DNA of 42,882 nt from CAYFJO01 sp964343305. Lineage in GTDB: Bacteria > Planctomycetota > Planctomycetia > Pirellulales > Pirellulaceae. Below, piece by piece: positions 8,767-15,405 of the stretch. The notes beneath the pieces were generated by a model, which saw only the letters and a program-made list of their open reading frames with translations, was not told the DNA's origin and ran no database searches. Each line of letters starts with the position of its first letter. Positions within the stretch are counted from its first letter, which is position 1. A program made the translations under genes and the position numbers. The stretch spans positions 1 through 42,882 of the forward strand of contig CAYFJO010000042.1 in the NCBI GenBank assembly GCA_964343305.1. Direction: 5' to 3'.

Positions 8767-8934
8767 CACAGGGTGCCAGCTTGTTCGGCGTGTCTTTAGG
8801 CGATCGGCAGATGAGTTCTTACCCGCCGTAGTGGAACTCGCCAGAGTTCCTTCCCTCTGAAAAGGAATTCTGGCGAATTCCACTACGGTAAATTCTCATT
8901 TGCCGCACGCCTCACAGCCAAACTGGCTGTGTTA
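8764..8934. repeat. REP-like element with nested palindrome between convergent genes
   Basis: The outer ends TAACACA (8764-8770) and TGTGTTA (8928-8934) are inverse complements and resemble the ends of the 4957-5014 element. The right side holds the hairpin AGCCA-AAC-TGGCT, as in that element. A second, unrelated palindrome is nested inside: the arms at 8826-8850 and 8864-8888 match at 23 of 25 positions around a 13-base loop. The two outer ends form the TAA stops of the esterase (plus strand) and of the RND pump (minus strand). The structure could serve as a bidirectional terminator, but there is no T-tract. Confidence 0.8.
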
Positions 8935-11900
8935 CGCATCAAGCAATTCGTCCTGTGCCAACTCGGGTTCTAGCAACTGTTTGGCGGCATCTTGGCCGTA
9001 GGTCCAGAACAACGCTGGACGAACGAAAAACTCAAGTAACGTCGAGCTGATCAAGCCACCAATGATGACAGTTGCCACGGGGTAGAGGATCTCTTTTCCT
9101 GGCTGACCAGCCGCCAGCGCGAGCGGCAACAGACCGATGCCGGAGGTTAGCGCGGTCATTAGCACGGGTGCAACTCGTTCCTGGCCGCCGCGGATGATCA
9201 TGTGTGGAGTCAGTTCTTCGCCCTCGTGACGCATCAGGTGCAGGTAATGTGAGATCAGCAAGATTCCGTTGCGCGATGCGATGCCGGCCAGTGTAATGAA
9301 ACCAACCATGCTGGGGACACTTAAGTTTTGGCCGGTCAACAACAGCGCGGCGACTCCGCCGATTGCGGCCATGGGCAGGGCGGCCATCACCTGCAGTGAA
9401 AGATTCACGGAGCGAAACAGTGCGTACAGCACGTTGAACGTTCCGATCAGTGCGACGATGCTGAGCAACAGCAGCAATCGCGTGGCGGCTTGTTCGCTTT
9501 CGAATTGGCCGCCGTATTCGATGTAGTAACCGGAGCCAAATTCGCTGAGCTTTTCTTCGATCGGTTGCAATCGCGTTTCGATCTCTTGACGAACTTCGCT
9601 CATCGCTCGGCCGTCGGAGTTGCATTGGATGACGATCCGTCGCCGGCCGCCTTCGCGGTTGATTGAATTTGGGCCCATCCGATCGAGATGGACATGGGCC
9701 ACGTCGACCAAAGGAATGCTCCCGTGGGATGGTAGATCGATGGCGAGGTTTTTGATCTCGTACGTGTCGTTGCGAAACTTGTCGTCCAAACGAACGACCA
9801 CGTCGTACGAACGTTGTTGCTGGAGAAACTGCGATACGACACGTCCTTGCATCGCCGTTTCGACAACGTGATTGACGTCGCCTGGGCGGAGGCCGTGTTG
9901 AGCGAGTTTGCCTCGGTTGACTCGAATTTGCATTTGCGGGATGAGCACTTGTTGTTCGACGGCGAGGTCGACAACGCCGTCGGCTCCTTCGATCGCGCCG
10001 CGGATCTCTTGTGCGACATTGCGGAGGACGGCCAGGTCGTCGCCGTAAACTTTGATCGCGATTTGAGCTTTGACGCCGGTCAGCATGTGCGACATTAAAT
10101 GCGAGATCGGTTGCTCGGTTGTTGATCGCCCGGAGCTGCTTTCGACGCCGGGAACAGTGTCGAGCGCATCGCGGATCATTGCCAGTTGCTCGTCGCGCGA
10201 GCGGCGCGACGCCGGATTCAATTCGAGAATAATTTCTGAGAAACTGACGCCCGCGACATGTTCATCTTCTTCGGCACGGCCAGTTCGGCGGCCGACGCTG
10301 GTGATGAAATCGAGATTCAACAAAGCTCGGTCGATCTGGCCGACAATTCTATCCGTTTGTTCGAGGGAAGTTTCCGGTGGCAAAGCGACACTAACTTGGA
10401 CGCTGCCTTCATTGAACGGCGGCAAGAAATTTCGACCTCGACTTGTCAAGACAACGATGCTCAACACCGCGACGAGCGTGGCGGTCACGAGCACGAGTTG
10501 ACGATTCTCGACGCTCCAGCCAATCGCTTTGCCGGACCATTCGCGCAACGTTCGCAGGACCAGGCCTTCCTCTTCGCGCTCCATGAACTTTGCCCGCGGC
10601 AACAGCCACCAGCAAAGCACCGGCGTCACGGTCAGCGAGACCAACAGCGATGCGAGAATCGACACGATGTAGGCGATGCCCAGTGGCGTGAACAGCCGCC
10701 CCTCCATGCTGCCCAACGCGAACAACGGTACGAAAACCAGCACGACTAGCATGGTGGCAAAGACGATCGAGTTGCGGACTTCCAGACTGGCTTGATAAAC
10801 GACCAGCAACGCGGGCCGTGGGTTGGGTGACATGCGGTTCTCGCGCAGCCGCCGGTAGATGTTCTCGACGTCGACAATGGCATCGTCCACGAGTTCGCCG
10901 ATTGCGACGGCGATGCCGCCGAGCGTCATGGTGTTGATTGACAGTCCCAACCAGCGAAACACAAACACGGTCACAGCGAGGGACAAGGGGATCGCCGTGA
11001 GCGTAATCATCGTCGTGCGGAAATTCAGCAAAAACACGAACAGGATAATCACGACCAGAATTCCGCCGTCACGAAGTGCATGCAGTACATTTGCGATGGC
11101 GCGGTCAATAAAATGATCCATCCGATAGACTTCCGTGCTGATGCGAGCGTCCGAGGGAAGCGCGAGGCGAATCTTTTTGAGTGCGTCGTCGACTTCACTG
11201 GTCAGCTTCCGAGTGTCGATGCCTGGTTGTTTGACGATCGTCAACATGACGGCCGGATGATCTTTGACAGCCGATCGACCAACGGGAATTTCTGGCCCAT
11301 CGACGACGCGTGCCACTTGACCGAGCAGCACTGGCGGTTCTCGCTGACCGTCCACGACCAGCGACTCCAGCTCCTCGATCGACTCGATTCGGCCAATGCC
11401 ACGGACGAGCAACCGATTTGGCCCGTTTTCAAAATATCCGCCGGTCGCGTTGTCGTTGGATTCAGCAAGTGCCTCTTCGACTTGGTGCAGCGAAACATCG
11501 AGCCGCCGCAGGTCATGCGGATTGACCAACACTTGCACTTGCCGCCGCCCACCGCCTTCGCCGCCCATGACGAAAACTTGTGCGACACCTTGAATGTTCA
11601 TCAACCGCCGCCTCACGAGCCAGTCGGCATGATCGCGCAAATCGAGCAAGGAAGTCGAGGGTCGAAAGTCGAGGGTCGAGAGTGAAGAGTTCTTGCTCTC
11701 AACACTAGACTCTCGACCCTCGACCTTCTCCACCCACATGCCGACGAGCATGATTTGGCCCATGATCGAAGAAATTGGTGCCAATTGTGGTTGGACGTCT
11801 TCGGGCAGGCGATCTTGGACCAGATCCAAACGTTCGCCGACAATTTGGCGGTCGGTGTAGATGTTCGTGCCCCAAGCAAATTCAACGTAGATCACCGAGA

Positions 11901-12168
11901 TGCCAATCCCCGCGGAACTGCGCACCGCTTCGACACCCGTCGCGCCATTCATCGCCGATTCGATCGGCACGTTGATCAGCGTTTCGACTTCCTCCGGAGC
12001 GAGCCCATGGGCCTCCGTGATGATGACGACACGCGGCCGATCAAGATCCGGGAAGACATCGACGGGAAGGCGAGTGGTTTCCCAGGCACCGACCGACATC
12101 AGCACAACGGCTAGGCCAATGATCAGCAACGGTTGCTTAAGAGAAAAACGAATGATGGAGTTGAGCAT
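8932..12168 (-). CDS. Heavy-metal efflux RND transporter, CusA/CzcA type, with in-frame repeat insert
   Basis: The product is 1078 residues, the usual length for HME-RND pumps. It begins with a TM1 segment followed by LPVDVFPDLDRP, and has the paired periplasmic domains, the TM4 block GGIAVAIGELVDDAIVDVENIYRRL with the acidic residues used in proton relay, and a second set of TM helices near 860-1040. Such pumps take Cu(I)/Ag(I) or Zn/Co/Cd from the periplasm and push them out through a fusion protein and an outer-membrane channel. The metal cannot be fixed here. The His-rich operon partners favour a soft or borderline cation. Residues ~149-172 (ESSVESKN...LDFRPS) are low complexity and are encoded by a palindromic repeat (11654-11724) that is probably absent from homologues. 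No Shine-Dalgarno precedes the ATG, because the four-helix-bundle element abuts it. No outer-membrane factor gene is present in the window. Confidence 0.95.
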   Translation of the reverse strand: MLNSIIRFSLKQPLLIIGLAVVLMSVGAWETTRLPVDVFPDLDRPRVVIITEAHGLAPEEVETLINVPIESAMNGATGVEAVRSSAGIGISVIYVEFAWGTNIYTDRQIVGERLDLVQDRLPEDVQPQLAPISSIMGQIMLVGMWVEKVEGRESSVESKNSSLSTLDFRPSTSLLDLRDHADWLVRRRLMNIQGVAQVFVMGGEGGGRRQVQVLVNPHDLRRLDVSLHQVEEALAESNDNATGGYFENGPNRLLVRGIGRIESIEELESLVVDGQREPPVLLGQVARVVDGPEIPVGRSAVKDHPAVMLTIVKQPGIDTRKLTSEVDDALKKIRLALPSDARISTEVYRMDHFIDRAIANVLHALRDGGILVVIILFVFLLNFRTTMITLTAIPLSLAVTVFVFRWLGLSINTMTLGGIAVAIGELVDDAIVDVENIYRRLRENRMSPNPRPALLVVYQASLEVRNSIVFATMLVVLVFVPLFALGSMEGRLFTPLGIAYIVSILASLLVSLTVTPVLCWWLLPRAKFMEREEEGLVLRTLREWSGKAIGWSVENRQLVLVTATLVAVLSIVVLTSRGRNFLPPFNEGSVQVSVALPPETSLEQTDRIVGQIDRALLNLDFITSVGRRTGRAEEDEHVAGVSFSEIILELNPASRRSRDEQLAMIRDALDTVPGVESSSGRSTTEQPISHLMSHMLTGVKAQIAIKVYGDDLAVLRNVAQEIRGAIEGADGVVDLAVEQQVLIPQMQIRVNRGKLAQHGLRPGDVNHVVETAMQGRVVSQFLQQQRSYDVVVRLDDKFRNDTYEIKNLAIDLPSHGSIPLVDVAHVHLDRMGPNSINREGGRRRIVIQCNSDGRAMSEVRQEIETRLQPIEEKLSEFGSGYYIEYGGQFESEQAATRLLLLLSIVALIGTFNVLYALFRSVNLSLQVMAALPMAAIGGVAALLLTGQNLSVPSMVGFITLAGIASRNGILLISHYLHLMRHEGEELTPHMIIRGGQERVAPVLMTALTSGIGLLPLALAAGQPGKEILYPVATVIIGGLISSTLLEFFVRPALFWTYGQDAAKQLLEPELAQDELLDA
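11654..11724. repeat. Palindromic repeat inserted in frame in the RND pump gene
   Basis: A perfect 16-bp inverted repeat (11668-11683 and 11709-11724) encloses a 25-base loop. A further partial copy of the arm, GTCGAGGGTCGAAA, lies directly before it at 11654-11667. The right arm read on the minus strand (positions 11726 down to 11705) matches the terminal repeat of the four-helix-bundle unit (12170-12191) at about 20 of 22 positions. The stretch encodes residues ~149-172 of the pump without breaking the frame. It looks like a MITE-like derivative of the 12169-12639 unit. Confidence 0.8.
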
Positions 12169-12639
12169 TGGTCGAGGGACGAGAGTCTAGAGTCTAGGAC
12201 AAAGGGCCACAGTTATCGCTCCAATGAGTTCTTGAGGCCGCTTAACATCCGCGAGACTTTTTCTGCACTCGCATATACCAAGTCGTAGTTATCTTTGGTT
12301 AAAAAGTGTTGTTGTTTCGAAATGCAAGATTGTGAAACCACTTCCATGAGTGAACCGTAGGCGATTTCGAGGAAACGCGCGAAATCAATGTCGGATCTAC
12401 GACTACTTCCTTCCGCAATATTCGATGAAACGGAAACCGCCGCGCGTCGCATCTGGCTCGTCAAACCGAACCTCTCGTCGGTTGGGAACTTTCGCGTTAC
12501 GGAATAGACTAAATCCGCGAAACCGACTGCTTCATGCCAAACATCAAGTTTTTCAAATCGAAACATTCGCTTTCTCGTCGTTTTATATTTGCTCTACCTG
12601 TTTTCTTGCTTTAGACTCTTGTCCCTCGTCCCTCAACCA
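12169..12639. mobile_element. Putative mobile unit: four-helix-bundle gene flanked by inverted repeats
   Basis: The left end (12169-12197) and the inverse complement of the right end (12611-12639) align over 29 bases with about 24 matches. They share TGGT(C/T)GAGGGACGAG at the outermost 15 bases. Between them lies one gene, the 117-residue four-helix-bundle protein. The unit fills the complete gap between the fusion-protein stop codon (12641-12643) and the pump start codon (12166-12168). Homologous pump operons normally have the two genes adjacent, so insertion is the simplest reading. No target-site duplication could be defined. Mobility is inferred, not shown. Confidence 0.6.
12213..12566 (-). 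CDS. Four helix bundle protein (S23 / 23S rRNA intervening-sequence family)
   Basis: The 117-residue product matches the small all-helical family first seen in intervening sequences of 23S rRNA genes (TIGR02436 type). It has FEKLDVWHEAVGFADLVY at the start, then FPTDERFGLTSQMRRAAVSV, SSNIAEGSSR, and the helix FARFLEIAYGSLMEVVSQ. This order and length are standard for the family. Family structures form a pentameric barrel with a basic surface and are related to the Avd accessory protein of diversity-generating retroelements, so nucleic-acid binding is likely. It lies in the same direction as the metal-efflux genes but has no evident link to metal transport. Inverted repeats bracket it, and a short version of the same repeat lies inside the next gene. 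I infer that it is cargo or helper of a small mobile unit. Confidence 0.93.
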   Translation of the reverse strand: MFRFEKLDVWHEAVGFADLVYSVTRKFPTDERFGLTSQMRRAAVSVSSNIAEGSSRRSDIDFARFLEIAYGSLMEVVSQSCISKQQHFLTKDNYDLVYASAEKVSRMLSGLKNSLER

Positions 12640-12640
12640 A

Positions 12641-14035
12641 CTAGTGACTATGCGGAGCGCCACCGGCGTGGCTGTGTTGAACTGGGCCTTTGGAGCGATT
12701 TTGCAGCGAGAGTTGCAACTGATACGCACCCGACATCGCGATCGATTTTTCTACATAGACCTTGGCCTTCTCATCCAACACGACCTGGTTTTCATCGCGG
12801 AACAAAACACCGACCGTGCGGCGAACGAATTGGTTACCACTCGCTTGAAAGATGTAATTTTCTAAACCATCTCGTGCCACGGCATCGGTTGGCAGGACGA
12901 TTGCCGCTTTGAAATCGTTCATCGGGACATGCAGTTCGACGCGTTGACCAGGCAAGAACTGGCGCGGGGCATCTTTGTCATCCTCTGGATCCGGCTGGAC
13001 CAAGCGAGGATTCGGCAGCTTGACGATAAACTTGGCCGAGCGTGATTCGTGGTCAACTTTGGATGCGATGTAGTTGATCGGCAGTTCTTTACGAACGAAG
13101 TCTCGTCCGTCGCGCTGAGGAAACACGGCAGACAACGGCCACTCGTTTCGTTTGGCGCGGCGAACCACGTTCAGATCGCGTTGAAACGCATCGCCTTTGA
13201 TGTGCAGGTGGCGCAGATCCACCAGGTTGCAGAGCAAATCACCGACGTCGACGTGCTGGCCCAATTGAATCGGCAGATCCTGCATGATAAACGCCGCAGG
13301 TTCTTCTCCATTGAGCGTCACGACTTTTGGCGCAGTGAGTCGAACCGTTGTAATCAAGGTTGGTTCATGAACGTGGTCCTGGGTATCGTCCATGTGCTGC
13401 TGATGATGCCTGTGCTCGTCGATCATCCGTTGGATTTCTGCGTGGTCCAACCCCAGCAAGCCGAGAATCTGACGCCGCGACGAGACGGTGTGTCGCAGGT
13501 GATTCCGCTCGTACTGTTCTTTGAGCAGCCGCGTTTTCGGCACCGCACCTTCGCTCGAATCGAGCAATTTCGTCAGCCGATCGATCTCTGCGTTGACCAC
13601 TTCGAGTTTGGCCAGCGCGTCGAGCATTTCGAGTTGATACTGGATCGCTTCCTGGTGCGTCAGCTCGATCTCGAACAACGCCGCGCCGGGCTTGACTTCG
13701 TCGCCTTCAAGGACGTGGATCTTGGCGATCTCGCCGGACGTTTTCGTGGTGACTTCGTGACGCGTGACACCGGGGATTTCAACCACCTGGCCGGGAATGC
13801 GAATCGACTTGGCATAGTCCGTGCGCGTGAGCGTCTCGACATCGATGCCGATGGAGTTGCGTGCTTCCTTGCTGAGTTGCAAGACGTTTGGGTTTTGCGA
13901 CCCCTCATTCTTGTCGTCGGCCGCCTTTTCCGGTGGACCACATCCCTCGAGCGCGACCAATTGCGCGGCGGCCAACAGCACGAACAAACCAGCGGTTTTC
14001 GTGAGCGGATTAACTCGCACAGATTTCTTCCGCAT
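12641..14035 (-). CDS. Periplasmic membrane-fusion (HlyD/CusB-type) lipoprotein of metal efflux system
   Basis: The 464-residue protein has a lipoprotein signal with lipobox LVALEGC. A beta-barrel/lipoyl half-motif follows (TTKTSGEIAKIHVLEGDEVKPGAALFEI), then a helical hairpin (~140-200) and the second lipoyl and barrel halves (APKVVTLNGEEP to VDVGDLLCNLVDLRHLHIKGDAFQ), and the membrane-proximal domain. It carries a His-rich loop (HRHHQQHMDDTQDHVH, ~208-224) and a His-rich tail (HSHAGGAPHSH), consistent with metal capture. It would couple the RND pump to an outer-membrane channel. The ATG overlaps the TGA of the upstream lipoprotein gene by one base, so translation is probably coupled. Downstream, the four-helix-bundle unit begins directly after its stop codon. 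Confidence 0.92.
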   Translation of the reverse strand: MRKKSVRVNPLTKTAGLFVLLAAAQLVALEGCGPPEKAADDKNEGSQNPNVLQLSKEARNSIGIDVETLTRTDYAKSIRIPGQVVEIPGVTRHEVTTKTSGEIAKIHVLEGDEVKPGAALFEIELTHQEAIQYQLEMLDALAKLEVVNAEIDRLTKLLDSSEGAVPKTRLLKEQYERNHLRHTVSSRRQILGLLGLDHAEIQRMIDEHRHHQQHMDDTQDHVHEPTLITTVRLTAPKVVTLNGEEPAAFIMQDLPIQLGQHVDVGDLLCNLVDLRHLHIKGDAFQRDLNVVRRAKRNEWPLSAVFPQRDGRDFVRKELPINYIASKVDHESRSAKFIVKLPNPRLVQPDPEDDKDAPRQFLPGQRVELHVPMNDFKAAIVLPTDAVARDGLENYIFQASGNQFVRRTVGVLFRDENQVVLDEKAKVYVEKSIAMSGAYQLQLSLQNRSKGPVQHSHAGGAPHSH

Positions 14036-14529
14036 CAGTGGCTCTCCACGGCGATGGGAACATCTTTCGTGAATTCGGGTTGGTCGCCGGAGAATTCGAT
14101 ACGATATCGCAACGTGATACTTTCGACTTTCGCTGGCACCTTAAAAATAGCTTGTGCATAGTGTCCGGGCTCTTCCTCGGTGGTTGGTTCGTATTCTGTC
14201 GATTGTTCCTCTCCGATGGGCTCGTTGTCGGCCGACAACATCGTGACGAAGACTTTGGCATCTCCGACAGGCTCTCCATCCCGCACAATCATCACAGCCG
14301 GTTCAGTGTCGTGAGCGGAGTAGACGTCTGTGCCGTGATGGCCAAGCGAGATCGTGACGTCTTCATGTGCGAGGTTTTCAGTTTGCCAAAACAACTCGTC
14401 ACCGTGTGAGTGAGGATGGGAGTCGTTGTTATTCGCCGGTGGATCGTTTGTCGTCTGTGTGCCGGGGCCACAGCCGATCGCGAGTGAAAGAAGAGAAACG
14501 GAAAGTGTCGACAGGATCAATGTACGCAT
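14035..14529 (-). CDS. YtkA-like lipoprotein of the metal efflux operon
   Basis: The start at 14529 (MRTLILSTLSVSLLSLAIGC) is chosen because AAGGA lies ~8 bases upstream and gives a clean lipoprotein signal with lipobox LAIGC. The longer frame to 14574 adds 15 charged residues before the signal. The mature protein of ~145 residues has a His/Asn-rich linker (NNNDSHPHSHGDE) and a single beta-sandwich domain resembling YtkA/FixH (AVMIVRDGEPVGDAKVFVTM to FKVPAKVESITLRYRI). Such domains are found near metal pumps and cytochrome oxidase genes and may bind or present copper. The stop overlaps the start of the fusion-protein gene by one base. Confidence 0.85.
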   Translation of the reverse strand: MRTLILSTLSVSLLSLAIGCGPGTQTTNDPPANNNDSHPHSHGDELFWQTENLAHEDVTISLGHHGTDVYSAHDTEPAVMIVRDGEPVGDAKVFVTMLSADNEPIGEEQSTEYEPTTEEEPGHYAQAIFKVPAKVESITLRYRIEFSGDQPEFTKDVPIAVESH

Positions 14530-14572
14530 GGTGAAATTCCTTGAATAATGAGGGAGGGTTCGTTCATAATAC

Positions 14573-14595
14573 ACCTGTCACATTGCGTGGCAGGT
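14573..14595. promoter_or_regulatory. Short hairpin/dyad upstream of YtkA-like gene
   Basis: ACCTGTCAC (14573-14581) and GTGGCAGGT (14587-14595) form a dyad with one mismatch around a 5-base spacer. It lies 44 bases upstream of the chosen start at 14529 and could be an operator for a metal regulator or a leader hairpin. A second small hairpin, CCTGCT-GGACA-AGCAGG, lies nearby at about 14665-14682. No regulator gene is in the window. Confidence 0.3.
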
Positions 14596-14738
14596 ACAAA
14601 GATTGAGCGGTTGGCTCGAAATTGATTCATCCGCTGCCCGCCTTAGCGGAGCAAACCTTTTACCTGCTGGACAAGCAGGCAGCGGGCGCGAACGGTTCAG
14701 CGCAGATAATTTGCTTTGGAGAAACCGGCCAAGTCGAT

Positions 14739-15251
14739 TTAGCAGAGTTGCACGCCGGAGCGCTCGCCGCGCGCACGATCGCACAAAGGCGCGGTCGTGA
14801 CTTGCGGGGTACGGCGCTGGAGTTGAACAGCCAAGACGTCGTCGAGTGACACCGTAGCGATGTCGACAGAAGCATCAAAATCCGACGAGCGAGATCGTTG
14901 CGGGCGCAAGGTCACTTCACCAGCGAAGCAAACAAAACAGCGGTCCGAATGCGAGCTGTTTTCATGTCCATCAGACGAGTGCTCCGGCGTGGGCAGCGTC
15001 AGGTTCCAGCCGAAAAAGCACACGTGAAAATGCGGCGATGCGTGGTGATGCTTATGGGCATGGTGGGCATGGTGTGCGTGGGAATGGCCGTCGTGCTCAT
15101 GAAAACCATGTCCGTGTACATGAACTGTGTGATAATGCGTCGCGTCGCAATTGGCATGAGAGTGCGACACAATGGGCTGGATAAAACCGACGATCAAAAA
15201 CGTCGTAAGGAGCACGACGCTTACGTAGGGGTGGTAGGTGAGGCGTGGCAT
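14739..15251 (-). CDS. Histidine-rich secreted or membrane-anchored protein of metal efflux operon
   Basis: A hydrophobic N-terminal helix (VSVVLLTTFLIVGFIQPIV) is followed by a run extraordinarily rich in His (residues ~30-80), with HVHGHGFHEHDGHSHAHH and similar blocks. There are also pairs of Cys (CFFG and CFVCF). The C-terminal third is basic and lacks clear motifs. The protein is probably periplasmic and binds metal ions, for example as a buffer or chaperone that feeds the pump. It is the first gene of the minus-strand series leading to the YtkA-like lipoprotein, fusion protein and RND pump. The start has no strong ribosome site. No family name can be given with confidence. Confidence 0.75.
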   Translation of the reverse strand: MPRLTYHPYVSVVLLTTFLIVGFIQPIVSHSHANCDATHYHTVHVHGHGFHEHDGHSHAHHAHHAHKHHHASPHFHVCFFGWNLTLPTPEHSSDGHENSSHSDRCFVCFAGEVTLRPQRSRSSDFDASVDIATVSLDDVLAVQLQRRTPQVTTAPLCDRARGERSGVQLC

Positions 15252-15405
15252 GAGGGCGATGGAGTGGTCTGGTTAGAGGTTCCCCGCTAGAGATAACTAT
15301 ATGGAATCGCTTCGTTGGGTCAAGGTTGAGTTGCGACACCAGTCGGCTGCTACCTAAGATGGAAACCAGCTTTGGAAAACGCTTACCACGTGAGGACGCT
15401 TCACC

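Noticed and set aside
12169..12639. A diversity-generating retroelement, because the four-helix bundle resembles Avd
   Set aside because: No reverse transcriptase and no template/variable repeat pair are present in the window.
14596..14738. A small gene between the YtkA-like gene and the His-rich gene
   Set aside because: Frames on both strands are short and Arg-rich with no motif. Only small hairpins are evident.
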